A stretch of 64,000 nucleotides of DNA from Dehalococcoidia bacterium. Its GTDB lineage: Bacteria > Chloroflexota > Dehalococcoidia > Lucifugimonadales > SHYT01. Numbering within the stretch: the first letter of the stretch is position 1; every line of letters begins with the position of its first letter. Shown here piece by piece: positions 34,894-43,122 of this stretch. Location of the stretch: assembly GCA_009693045.1 (NCBI GenBank), contig SHXZ01000002.1, forward strand, positions 124,001 through 188,000. The letters run 5' to 3'. The notes under the pieces are model-generated. The model was not told the DNA's origin. It saw only the letters and a program-made list of their open reading frames with translations, and did not search any database. Made by a program: the position numbers and the translations under genes.

Positions 34894-34981
34894 ACGGGAG
34901 CTGGGGAAGCCCGGCTGAGAGGTCCCGAAGGGTCGGGACGACCGTCCGAACCTGACCTGGGTAATGCCAGCGCAGGGACAG
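34894..34981 (+). ncRNA. TPP riboswitch (THI element) controlling thiGES
   Basis: The conserved blocks are in order: GGGAGCTGGGGAAGCCCGGC, CTGAGAG, a GGTCCCG/CGGGACGACC arm, then GAACCTGACCTGGGTAATGC and CAGCG. Binds thiamine pyrophosphate and switches off synthesis genes. The terminator at 35000-35030 is the likely output. CCAGCG (34967-34972) can pair with CGCTGG (35003-35008), a candidate antiterminator. Confidence 0.95.
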
Positions 34982-34999
34982 AATTGCAGCTGTTCGCAC

Positions 35000-35030
35000 T
35001 GCCGCTGGTCAGCCCAGCGGCATTCTTGTT
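35000..35030 (+). terminator. Riboswitch-controlled terminator before thiG
   Basis: Perfect 9-bp stem TGCCGCTGG / CCAGCGGCA with a TCAGC loop, then TTCTTGTTGT. Lies between the aptamer and the thiG ribosome site. Confidence 0.75.
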
Positions 35031-35059
35031 GTGTAGGGTTCTGGGGAAAGGAGCGGACC

Positions 35060-35854
35060 ATGAATGACTCACTGGTGATCGCCGGGAAGGAGTTCCACTC
35101 GCGGCTCATGTCGGGGACCGGACGATTCCGGAACAACGACGACATGGTCGCCGCGCTGGAGGCCTCGGGGACGCAGATCGTCACCGTGGCCATCCGGCGT
35201 CTGGACCTGGACAACCCCAACGACCGGAACATCCTTGAGCTGATCGTCGACCGGTACACCATCCTGCCGAACACCGCGGGATCCAAGACCGCGGACGAGG
35301 CGGTCTTTACCGCGAAGCTGGGGCGGGAAGTGACCGGCACCAACTGGGTAAAGCTTGAGGTTATCCCCGACCCGAAGTTTCTTTTCCCTGATCCGCAGGG
35401 TACGTTGCGCGCGGCGGAGCGGCTGGTCAAGGAAGGCTTCGTGGTGTTGCCGTACATGCACGCAGACCCGGTGCTGGCCCAGCAGCTTGAGGATGTCGGC
35501 TGCGCGACCGTCATGCCGCTCGGCTCGGCGATTGGCTCGGGCCAGGGTATGCACACCCGGGAAGAAGTGATGATCATCGTCAGCAACGCCAAGATCCCCG
35601 TGGTCGTGGACGCGGGGCTGGGCGTTCCCTCGGACGCGAGCATGGCGATGGAGATTGGCGCTTCGGCGTGTCTTGTGAATACGGCGATCGCACAGGCGAA
35701 AGACCCGGCGCTGATGGGCGAGGCGTTCAAGCTCGGCGTGGAAGCGGGCCGCAAGGCGTATCTGGCGGGGCGGATCGGTCGCAGGAGCTACGCCGAGGCC
35801 AGCAGCCCCACGACGGGCGTCGTCCAGGTAGCGGCGGGCAGGTCCGCGTCGTAG
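35060..35854 (+). CDS. thiG: Thiazole synthase
   Basis: 264 residues; TIM-barrel enzyme joining deoxyxylulose phosphate, dehydroglycine and ThiS-thiocarboxylate to make thiazole phosphate. Start [20 protein letters not shown]; the Schiff-base Lys98 is in [10 protein letters not shown]; then [20 protein letters not shown] and [22 protein letters not shown] precedes ATG 35060. First gene of the TPP-controlled operon with thiE and thiS; thiO at 17.1 kb could provide the imine. Confidence 0.97.
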   Translation: MNDSLVIAGKEFHSRLMSGTGRFRNNDDMVAALEASGTQIVTVAIRRLDLDNPNDRNILELIVDRYTILPNTAGSKTADEAVFTAKLGREVTGTNWVKLEVIPDPKFLFPDPQGTLRAAERLVKEGFVVLPYMHADPVLAQQLEDVGCATVMPLGSAIGSGQGMHTREEVMIIVSNAKIPVVVDAGLGVPSDASMAMEIGASACLVNTAIAQAKDPALMGEAFKLGVEAGRKAYLAGRIGRRSYAEASSPTTGVVQVAAGRSAS

Positions 35855-35856
35855 CC

Positions 35857-36540
35857 ATGCGCCGGTTGCCTCAGCCATCCCTCACGTTGGTCACCGACCG
35901 GAGCCTGTGCCCCGGCGGTAGCCTCGCTGCCAGGGTTGAGGCCGCCGTGGCGGGCGGCGTGGACCTGGTACAGCTCCGCGAAAAGGAGCTGTCCGCGGGG
36001 GAGTTGTACCGCCTCGCTCTGGAGCTGAAGGAAGCCATCAGTGGCCGCGCGATGCTGGTTGTGAACGACCGTCTTGACGTTGCGATCGCGGCTGGCGTGG
36101 ATGGCGTCCAGCTTCCTGAGTCGGGCCTGCCGGTAGGCGCGGCGCGCCGGTTGCTCCGCTGCGGCATGGTCATCGGCCGGTCGGTGCACTCGGCGGACGG
36201 CGCGGCGAAGGCCGAAGCGGATGGCGCTGACTTTCTGGTGCTCGGGACGATTTTCCCGTCGCGCTCGCACCCAGGGGCGTTGGGCGCTGGCATTGATACG
36301 ATCAAAGAGACTCGCGCGCGGGTCCGCTGCCCGGTGCTTGTCATCGGCGGCGTGGACACAGGCAACCTGGGGCCGTGCATCAGCGCGGGCGCCGATGGCG
36401 TGGCTGTCATCTCGGCGCTTCTGGGCGCCCCGGACGTTGCCGCCGCTGCGCGCGAGATGAAGAACGCGTTGCGGCAAGCTTGGGCAAAGCGGGCGCTTAG
36501 CGTCACGACAACCGTGTGGGAATCGCGGGAGCAGCGATGA
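35857..36540 (+). CDS. thiE: Thiamine-phosphate synthase
   Basis: 227 residues. Couples HMP pyrophosphate with thiazole phosphate. Landmarks are LTLVTDRSLCPGGSLAARVE, VQLREKELSAGELYRLA, MLVVNDRLDVAIAAGVDGVQ and DFLVLGTIFPSRSHPG. It begins 2 bp after the thiG stop and its stop overlaps the thiS start. The C-terminus is some 10-15 residues longer than typical. ATG 35857 has no clear ribosome site, consistent with coupling to thiG. Confidence 0.95.
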   Translation: MRRLPQPSLTLVTDRSLCPGGSLAARVEAAVAGGVDLVQLREKELSAGELYRLALELKEAISGRAMLVVNDRLDVAIAAGVDGVQLPESGLPVGAARRLLRCGMVIGRSVHSADGAAKAEADGADFLVLGTIFPSRSHPGALGAGIDTIKETRARVRCPVLVIGGVDTGNLGPCISAGADGVAVISALLGAPDVAAAAREMKNALRQAWAKRALSVTTTVWESREQR

Positions 36541-36749
36541 TTAATGTAACCGTGAACGGCAAGCTGAGGCAGCTCGCGGACGCCACCGAGCTGATGGCGT
36601 TTCTGCTGGACATGAAGGTGAACTTCAAGTTCCTGGCGGTGGGCTATAACGGCGAGGTGCTGCCGAAGACGGAGTACGGCTCAGTGGTGCTCAAAGAGGG
36701 CGACGTACTTGAGGTCGTGAGGCCCATCGGCGGCGGCAGCGTGCGCTAG
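36537..36749 (+). CDS. thiS: Sulfur-carrier protein ThiS
   Basis: 70-residue ubiquitin-like sulfur carrier. Starts MINVTVNGKLRQLADATEL; the C-terminal region is GDVLEVVRPIGGGSVR. ThiS normally ends in -GG, whose terminal Gly is adenylated and thiocarboxylated; here three residues (SVR) follow the Gly run. Either the tail is trimmed first or the carrier works differently. The ATG overlaps the thiE TGA (ATGA). No thiF is nearby. Confidence 0.88.
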   Translation: MINVTVNGKLRQLADATELMAFLLDMKVNFKFLAVGYNGEVLPKTEYGSVVLKEGDVLEVVRPIGGGSVR

Positions 36750-36819
36750 CCGGCGGCACCAGTCGGCGAACGACGCGCTGCTGTGGAAGCGTCCCGGCTG
36801 AAGGCAAGGCTCATGCTGT

Positions 36820-38091
36820 CTAGCGGCGTCCGCTCACCCTCGTCGTCGGCTCCTTCGTCTCCTCCGGTGGCCTCACGTTCCGGAACATCACCCACAGCGC
36901 CACGTCGTACGCGATCTTCAGGCCCGCGCATAGGGCGAACGGGGCGCTGGCCGACACCCCCTGCCACAGCGCCGTTCCGACTGAAGGCCCCGCCGTCCCC
37001 GCGATGCTTCTCCCCACCAGGTGCATGCTGGCCATCGCCACGCGCTCGCTCGGGCCCACCACCGCCATCGTGTACGAATCCCGCGTCGGCACGTCCATCT
37101 GCCCTAGCAACGACCGCAGTTGCCAGAACAGCACGGCCATCCACACCGTCGGCGCGAAGGTCGCGGCAAGCAGGAACAGGCTGGACGGGATGTGCGTGAA
37201 TACCATCGTGTTGATCAGCCCTATTCTGTTTGAAATCTTCGCCGCAAGCCAGAGTGACACCGCGGCCAGCACCTGCGAGCCGAACAGGATGACCGCCAGG
37301 GACGCCAGCTCCAGCCCAAACTTGGTGTTGAACCAGTACGCGACTAGGCTTTGGAGCACCATGGATCCAGCGAAAGAATCAACCGCGAACAGTCCGGTGA
37401 GCGTGAAGATGATCCGCCGCGACGGCAGCCGGAGCGGATTGGTCCAGGTCTGCCCTCCCGTCCGCGCTTCAATGGCGGGCGAGAGCAAAGCGTAGAGCGT
37501 GGTCAAAACAACCAGGCAGACGATCAGGCCCACGAGGATCACCCTGATGGCCGAGACCTGTTCCAGGCCCATGAAACGCTGCAACAACGTGGGGATGCCC
37601 GCCGCCAGGCTGCCTAGAGCCGCCGCCGCCGTGGCCACGATGTTGTTCACGGCGTACAGGTCTGTCCGGCGGGACGAGGGCGCGGCGTCTGCCAGGCTCG
37701 CCTGCTCCAGCGCCTGGGTTGGGCCTGCGCCAGCCCCGCCTGCGAGGCTGAACGCGCCGAAAAAGGCGAACACCGTTAGCACGACGAAGTTGTTGGTAAG
37801 CACAAGGAGCAGCGAAGTGACCGCGGTCAACAGGCTGATGCCGACCAGCAGCCGCCGCCGGCCAACGCGCTCTGCAGTCAAGCCGACAACAAACGCGAAG
37901 AACGCCGAGCCTGCTACGCCCGCGCTGAAGAAGGCGCCCACTTGCACCAGGCTGAAGCCGAGGTCGGCGAGATAGATTGCGATCAGGACGGCTACAGTCC
38001 CCTGCGCGAAGCCGCGCACACCCCGCGCCGCGATAATTACCTTGCCGTCGCGGCTGATCCAGGGAAGGGGTTTTGGCAACCTGGCGAGCAT
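36820..38091 (-). CDS. MFS transporter next to the thiamine genes
   Basis: 423 residues, 12 predicted helices. The MFS loop is FVVGLTAERVGRRRLLVG; SLAGGAGAGPTQALEQASLA is a conserved mid-segment. ATG 38091 is preferred (AAGGGGCGC upstream) over TTG 38115. It follows thiD by 150 bp in the same direction, so it may be read from the same TPP-controlled transcript. It could import a thiamine precursor or be unrelated; sequence alone does not tell. Confidence 0.83.
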   Translation of the reverse strand: MLARLPKPLPWISRDGKVIIAARGVRGFAQGTVAVLIAIYLADLGFSLVQVGAFFSAGVAGSAFFAFVVGLTAERVGRRRLLVGISLLTAVTSLLLVLTNNFVVLTVFAFFGAFSLAGGAGAGPTQALEQASLADAAPSSRRTDLYAVNNIVATAAAALGSLAAGIPTLLQRFMGLEQVSAIRVILVGLIVCLVVLTTLYALLSPAIEARTGGQTWTNPLRLPSRRIIFTLTGLFAVDSFAGSMVLQSLVAYWFNTKFGLELASLAVILFGSQVLAAVSLWLAAKISNRIGLINTMVFTHIPSSLFLLAATFAPTVWMAVLFWQLRSLLGQMDVPTRDSYTMAVVGPSERVAMASMHLVGRSIAGTAGPSVGTALWQGVSASAPFALCAGLKIAYDVALWVMFRNVRPPEETKEPTTRVSGRR

Positions 38092-38242
38092 CGAGCGCCC
38101 CTTAGACACCGTCAATCGTTACGGCGCTGGCTCGGCCAAGTATAGCGGTTGTGAGGAGCGACAGCGGCGGCTATAGAGGACTCAATTGTCAACGCACCGC
38201 GGTCACTGGGTGCACGGCGAGGCGAAGTACATAGAGAGTTGG

Positions 38243-39055
38243 CTACCGGCGCAGCCGATAGAAATGGTTCAACGGCCCGTGCCCGTGGCCGATGGGGTAG
38301 GCCTTGCGGATGGCGTTGGTGACGTACCGCTTCGCCCTCGCTGTCGCCTCAAGGGGCGAGTATCCCAGCGCCAGGTTGGCTGCGACCGCCGACGCGAACG
38401 TGCAGCCCGTCCCGTGGGTGCTCGTGGTCTGCACGCGCTGCGCCGAAAACGCGTGGAACTCCTCGCCGTCGTAGAACAGGTCCACCGGCGGGCCCTCAAG
38501 GTGGCCGCCCTTTACCACCACGGCCTTCGCACCCAAGTCGTGCACGATTGTCCGTGCGGCGTCGTACGCCTGCTCCAGCGTCTCCACGCGCCTCCCCGTT
38601 AGCTCCGCGGCCTCCGGCAGGTTGGGCGTCACGATCGTCGCCATCGGGACGAGCACACTGCGCAGCGTATCCAGCGCGTCCTGGCGCAGCAGGCGGTCGC
38701 CGCCCTTTGCAATCATCACCGGGTCAACCACGATCCGGTCCAGCCGGTGATGGCGCAGCCGCTCGGCGACCGTGCTGATGATCGCCGCGCTGGACAGCAT
38801 GCCGGTCTTGACCACGTCCGCGCCGATGTCCGTCACTACGGCGTCAAGCTGCGCGGCGATGACCTCCGTCGGCACCTCGTGGACGGCCGTCACGCCGAGC
38901 GTGTTCTGGGCAGTGATCGCGGTGAGGACTGACGTGCCGTAAACGCCCAGCGCCGCGAACGTCTTGAGGTCGGCCTGGATGCCCGCGCCGGCGCCGGAGT
39001 CCGATCCCGCAATGGTCATAGCAACCGGCACGCGTTGCCCGCGCCGCTGTGTCAT
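38243..39055 (-). CDS. thiD: Hydroxymethylpyrimidine/phosphomethylpyrimidine kinase
   Basis: 270 residues. Phosphorylates HMP and HMP-phosphate. Landmarks are [55 protein letters not shown] and the anion-hole region [19 protein letters not shown]. It lies 20 bp after the ThiY-like gene at the end of the second TPP-controlled operon. Its product is the pyrimidine substrate of ThiE on the opposite strand. Confidence 0.96.
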   Translation of the reverse strand: MTQRRGQRVPVAMTIAGSDSGAGAGIQADLKTFAALGVYGTSVLTAITAQNTLGVTAVHEVPTEVIAAQLDAVVTDIGADVVKTGMLSSAAIISTVAERLRHHRLDRIVVDPVMIAKGGDRLLRQDALDTLRSVLVPMATIVTPNLPEAAELTGRRVETLEQAYDAARTIVHDLGAKAVVVKGGHLEGPPVDLFYDGEEFHAFSAQRVQTTSTHGTGCTFASAVAANLALGYSPLEATARAKRYVTNAIRKAYPIGHGHGPLNHFYRLRR

Positions 39056-39075
39056 AACGCTGCTCCGTAAGGGCT

Positions 39076-40095
39076 TTACTGCTTCTTGCCGATCTCTTCC
39101 ACGTAGCCGTTCGTGAACGCTCGACCTGCCTCCATGGGCTTCGCCAGAAGGCCTTGCGCCTGCATCCACGTGCTCAGCGCACGCCACCGTTCGGCAGTCT
39201 GCCAGCCGAACGAAGGTACGGCGTCGGTCCATGCCGGGGCCAACAGGCGGATAGCGCGCCCGTCAACTTCCTTGTCCATCCCTGGGCTTGGGTTGGCAAG
39301 CGCGGTGACGGCGCCGTCAGGGTCCTGGCCTGCGTCTCGATAGCCCTTTAGCACCGCAAGCATCAGGCGCAGGACAACTTGGGGCCGCACCTTCAGTGTG
39401 TCCTCGTTCGTGACGAGCATCATCCCATAGTAGTCGGGCGCGCCCCACTGTTCCATCTTCAGCACGACCGCTTGCCGGCCCTGCTGCTCAATAAGAGCGC
39501 TCTCGCGGGTCCAGTCGGCGCCCACCACGGCGTCAACGCGCCTGGCGAGCATGGCGGGCACGAGGTCGGTGTCGATGTTGACCAGATCCACCTTGCGGAA
39601 GTCGCCCCCGTCGTTCTCCACCACGGTCTTCAGCAACGCCTCGTCCAACGGAACGCCAGCGTAGCCCACCTTCTTGCCGGCCAGATCGCGTGGCCGGGTG
39701 ATCCCGGACGACTTGAGGGTTAGGACCGCGCTGAGCGGGTGCTGCGCCATCGCGGCAATGGCGACGACCGGGATCCCCTGCGCTCGCGCCAGCAAGACGC
39801 TGGGCTGATCGCTGACGCCGAAGTCGGCCTTGCCAGCGCCCACTGTCTTAAGTACGGTGGAAGGATCCGCTGGCGTGGTCAAGTTGACGTCCAGGCCATC
39901 CGCCTTGAAGTAGCCCTTCCCCTGTGCGACGAACAGCCCCGCGTGGCTCGCGTTGGGCGGCGCGTCCAGTGCCAGGCTGACCTTGACCCTGTCCTCATTG
40001 CCCCCACCGCAGCCTGTGACTACCGTCAGGATCGCTGCCAACAAGAGCGCAAACCAGACTCGACGACGTGGTTTGAGTAGGCGCGCCATGCTCAT
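39076..40095 (-). CDS. ThiY/NMT1-like solute-binding lipoprotein
   Basis: About 339 residues. Lipoprotein signal ([15 protein letters not shown]), then a type-II periplasmic binding fold of the NMT1/THI5 group: [49 protein letters not shown] and [15 protein letters not shown]. Members bind N-formyl-4-amino-5-aminomethyl-2-methylpyrimidine or related HMP precursors for ThiXYZ. Here no permease or ATPase (ThiX/ThiZ) is adjacent. Start ATG 40095 or 40089. thiD follows 20 bp later. Confidence 0.87.
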   Translation of the reverse strand: MSMARLLKPRRRVWFALLLAAILTVVTGCGGGNEDRVKVSLALDAPPNASHAGLFVAQGKGYFKADGLDVNLTTPADPSTVLKTVGAGKADFGVSDQPSVLLARAQGIPVVAIAAMAQHPLSAVLTLKSSGITRPRDLAGKKVGYAGVPLDEALLKTVVENDGGDFRKVDLVNIDTDLVPAMLARRVDAVVGADWTRESALIEQQGRQAVVLKMEQWGAPDYYGMMLVTNEDTLKVRPQVVLRLMLAVLKGYRDAGQDPDGAVTALANPSPGMDKEVDGRAIRLLAPAWTDAVPSFGWQTAERWRALSTWMQAQGLLAKPMEAGRAFTNGYVEEIGKKQ

Positions 40096-40180
40096 GTCAG
40101 ACACGCCGATTGCCATTGCCCTGGCTCGAATGGGCGGTCGCAGCCGCAGCACTCGGACGAGCCACTCTCGCGTCGCCAGC

Positions 40181-42085
40181 TTACTTGCGGCCGCTCGGGT
40201 ACTTGCCGGCATCGTGCATGGCCATCCAGGTGGAACCCGCAGGCCCCGACGTGAACCAGTTGGTTTCATGCGACGCGCCGTTCATCTCCCACGGCTGCAT
40301 CAGCGTGAAGGTGGTCCCCACCCCGATGCGGATTTGATACACCTGCGTCAGTTCGTACTGGTCAAACTCCCAGAGCATCTTCACCCGCTTCACGGGGTCC
40401 AGCTCGCCGCGTTCCTTCAGGTACATCTCGTTGATCAGGGGGTCGTCCAGCTTCTGGACGTTCTGGGGGCTGCCCTTGATGAGCTGGCCGAAGGCGTCGT
40501 CCGCGGTGCCCCACGAGCTCCGGATCCACGACGACCCGTGGTGGACGAGGCCCTCCCACGTGCCTTCTAAGAATTGGCTGCTGAACGTCACGCCGTCAAC
40601 CACTTTGATCGCCATGTCTATCCCCAGGTATTTCTTCCACTGGGCCTGCAGGAACAGCGACTCGTCGTAAAAGCGCCCCGAGCTGAAGGTGAGGATCAGG
40701 GTGGTGCTGAAGCCATTCGGATAGCCTGCGTCAACCATGAGCCTTTTCGCCTTCTCAGGGTTGAACTGGTAGTTTTCGCCGGCCTGCGCCAGCGTCATGT
40801 AGAACTCATCGCCAAAGTAGTCGCGGCTGATGAGCGGCACAAAGAGGCTGAACCCGTCAATGCTGGTCTCCCACAACGACGGGTGGTCCATGGTCATCGT
40901 CATGGCGCGGCGGACTCGCACGTCGCCCAGGGCGTCTTTGAGCTGAGGCCGCAGCGTCACCGTGACGCCGCCGGTTCCGCCTTGCGCGTGGATCTGTGCG
41001 CCTGGGACTCGTTTGATCACGTCCTCCGCCTCGGCCACGCGGCTGGCGCTGAAAAAGTCGTTTCTGCCGGTGATGAATGCCGCCTTCTGGTTGGAGGTGT
41101 CCGGAACAGACAGTACGGTCAGGCGGTCCACGTACGGGAGCCCTTTGAGGTAGAACTCAGGATTCTTGGCTAGCACCAGCCTGGTCCGCGTCTCGTATTC
41201 GGACACCAGGAAGGGACCGGGGCTCTTCGTCTTGATCTCGTCAAGGCAACCCTTTTGCTCGTAGCATTCCTTGGAGAAGATGCCCATGCTAGTGTGCGCC
41301 ATGTTTTTCAGGAAATCGGCGTTGGGCGACTCCATCGTGATCTTCACCGTGTAGCGGTCCGCGGCTTCAAGCTTCTTGACCAGGGCGAGATTGTTTTTGA
41401 CGGTGCCTTCTTTCCTGGTCGTGTCCAAGAAGAAAACGATGTCCTCGGCGATCACCTCGCGATCCATCCTGGCCATGGGCGGCGCTGCGGGCCACAGCAC
41501 GCCTTTCCGAATGCGAAAGACGTAGGTGAGCGAGTCCGGTTGCTCCCAGCCCTGGAAGATGCCCGGCACGATTACGGTCGTCTTGTTGCGCGCTCGCTGG
41601 CCCTTGCAGACCGAAAAGTCCTCCCGTTCCACCCAGCTGCATCGCCCCATCTCCGTGTAAAGCAGCATTCCGGCGACGCTGGGCCGGTTGAGCGCCGTGA
41701 AAGACAGCAGCCGGAAGGATGACTCAGTAAAGCTAAAGAACCCGATTAGCCCAATCGCGTCGCCGCCGTATTGCGCTTTGGTCCACAGCGACAGCTTGTT
41801 CTGGTGCCACTGCTGCATGTACTGCCAGCCCTTGAGTTTGGCGATGTTGTCCGCGTAGAACAGCGGCCCTCCGGACACGAGCGGCTGGGGAGCGCGCGCG
41901 GGCGCCGGGACCGCGACGGGCGTGGGTGCGGACGGTGGTGTTGCCTGGGCGGGCGTCAGCGCGGCAGGTGCGCTCGGAGACGGCGTCGCGGCCGGCTCCG
42001 TCTTGGCGCAGGCAGCCGCCAAGAGAATCGCCGCAAGGGCGGTTGCGACGATCAACAGTGGCCTGGGGCTTACGTGGCTGCTCAT
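40181..42085 (-). CDS. Family-5 solute-binding lipoprotein inside a TPP-regulated operon
   Basis: 634 residues. Lipobox LAAILLAAAC, a long Pro/Ala linker, then an SBP_bac_5 fold. Landmarks are YVFRIRKGVLW, a DTSNQKAAFITGRNDFF segment, VRVRRAMTMTMD, and KRLMVDAGYPNGFSTTLILT. Such proteins bind peptides, nickel or other solutes outside the membrane and deliver them to ABC permeases. It lies 35 bp after tenA and behind a TPP riboswitch, which suggests a thiamine-related ligand. No permease genes are present. The ligand is inference. Confidence 0.9.
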   Translation of the reverse strand: MSSHVSPRPLLIVATALAAILLAAACAKTEPAATPSPSAPAALTPAQATPPSAPTPVAVPAPARAPQPLVSGGPLFYADNIAKLKGWQYMQQWHQNKLSLWTKAQYGGDAIGLIGFFSFTESSFRLLSFTALNRPSVAGMLLYTEMGRCSWVEREDFSVCKGQRARNKTTVIVPGIFQGWEQPDSLTYVFRIRKGVLWPAAPPMARMDREVIAEDIVFFLDTTRKEGTVKNNLALVKKLEAADRYTVKITMESPNADFLKNMAHTSMGIFSKECYEQKGCLDEIKTKSPGPFLVSEYETRTRLVLAKNPEFYLKGLPYVDRLTVLSVPDTSNQKAAFITGRNDFFSASRVAEAEDVIKRVPGAQIHAQGGTGGVTVTLRPQLKDALGDVRVRRAMTMTMDHPSLWETSIDGFSLFVPLISRDYFGDEFYMTLAQAGENYQFNPEKAKRLMVDAGYPNGFSTTLILTFSSGRFYDESLFLQAQWKKYLGIDMAIKVVDGVTFSSQFLEGTWEGLVHHGSSWIRSSWGTADDAFGQLIKGSPQNVQKLDDPLINEMYLKERGELDPVKRVKMLWEFDQYELTQVYQIRIGVGTTFTLMQPWEMNGASHETNWFTSGPAGSTWMAMHDAGKYPSGRK

Positions 42086-42120
42086 GGATTGGCCTCTGCT
42101 CTTATCTTAAAATCGGGCAT

Positions 42121-42783
42121 TTATGTGAGGGGCCACCGCTCCAGCTTGTAGGCCATGTCCCAGAACTGGAACTCATAGCGCATGCTGGTGAGGAAGATCC
42201 GGCGCATCCTCTCGCGGTCGGCGGGCCCGCCCCCAGCGGACTGCCTGTCAATGAAACCGCGCCACGTGTCCACGCTCTCTTGCAGCGGCGCGCCATCGTA
42301 GAAGTTCGCCCACTCTTTGTAGACCGGGTGCTCGGTGCCATGCACGATCCTGCCCAGCTCATTGTACGTCCAGGCGCAGGGCAGTAGAGAGGCTGCCGCG
42401 TCCCCGACGCTGCCTTGAGAGGCGCTTATCAGCATATGGTTCACGTACGCCAGGTTAGTCGGAGCAAGCTGGGCCTTTTCCACCTCCGCCAGGTCCATTT
42501 CCAGCTTCTCAAAGCGGCCTTTGTGGCCCAGCCGTTCTACCGGGCGCTCGAGCCGTTTGGTGAGCAACTGGAGCGTAGGCGAATCGGGGGCCTTTGAGAT
42601 CGCGATGGCTACGGTGCGGGCCAGATACCCAAGGTAGTGGTAGTCCTGTAGGATGAAATAACGAAACGACTCTATCGGCAGCGTGCCTGCGTGCAGCTCG
42701 CGGAGAAACGGGTGCCGGTCTATGGCTGACCAGATGCCTTGCGCCTCTTCGCGCAACTGTGCCGAGAAGCTGTTCTGAGTCAT
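42121..42783 (-). CDS. tenA: TenA-type thiaminase II / aminopyrimidine aminohydrolase
   Basis: 220 residues. All-helical TenA fold. Active-site Asp47 (ILQDYHYLGYLA), Cys136 (LLPCAWTYNELG) and Glu204 (MRYEFQFWDMAY) place it in the Cys-containing class, which hydrolyses aminomethylpyrimidine from degraded thiamine to HMP. First gene of the second TPP-controlled operon; a GGGAGGAAT ribosome site follows the terminator. It matches the ThiY-like protein (import of formyl-aminopyrimidine) and ThiD (phosphorylation). Confidence 0.95.
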   Translation of the reverse strand: MTQNSFSAQLREEAQGIWSAIDRHPFLRELHAGTLPIESFRYFILQDYHYLGYLARTVAIAISKAPDSPTLQLLTKRLERPVERLGHKGRFEKLEMDLAEVEKAQLAPTNLAYVNHMLISASQGSVGDAAASLLPCAWTYNELGRIVHGTEHPVYKEWANFYDGAPLQESVDTWRGFIDRQSAGGGPADRERMRRIFLTSMRYEFQFWDMAYKLERWPLT

Positions 42784-42845
42784 TGCTATTCCTCCCGTTT
42801 GCTTGTCTGCCGCAAAAGCCCCTGCGCAATCGCGAGAGTCCCCGA

Positions 42846-42881
42846 GAAAAAGAGAAGCCGCTCGCCAGAAGCGAGCGGCTT
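42846..42881 (-). terminator. Riboswitch-controlled terminator before tenA
   Basis: Stem AAGCCGCTCGC / GCGAGCGGCTT, 5-nt loop, then CTCTTTTTC on the minus strand. Between the TPP aptamer and the tenA start. Confidence 0.88.
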
Positions 42882-42904
42882 AGTCGTGGGCGTCACGCAA
42901 CCGC

Positions 42905-42992
42905 ATCCCTCCGCTGGCATTACCCAGGTCAGGTTCGTGGGGTCGTCCCGATTTATCGGGACCTCTCAGCCGGGCTGCCCCAGCTCCCCCTC
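42905..42992 (-). ncRNA. TPP riboswitch controlling tenA operon
   Basis: On the minus strand: GAGGGGGAGCTGGGGCAGCC, CGGCTGAGAG, a GGTCCCG/CGGGACGACC arm, then GAACCTGACCTGGGTAATGC and CAGCGGAGGGA. All THI-box elements are present, with a clear downstream terminator. The aptamer is very close in sequence to the one at 34894-34981. Confidence 0.97.
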
Positions 42993-43018
42993 GGTAAATC
43001 TACTTGTAAGGCGCCATC

Positions 43019-43047
43019 AGAGTAGCGCGGCGCGGTGGCGCTGTCAA
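43019..43047 (-). promoter_or_regulatory. Promoter of the tenA operon
   Basis: On the minus strand TTGACA (43047-43042), 17-bp spacer, TACTCT (43024-43019). Start expected near 43012, about 20 nt before the aptamer. Confidence 0.65.
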
Positions 43048-43122
43048 CCTAATGTCAATACCTAGCGCGTTCTGCAACGTTATACTCGGTGAAGTCGCTC
43101 GCGGAACGCTGTGGATAGGTCT

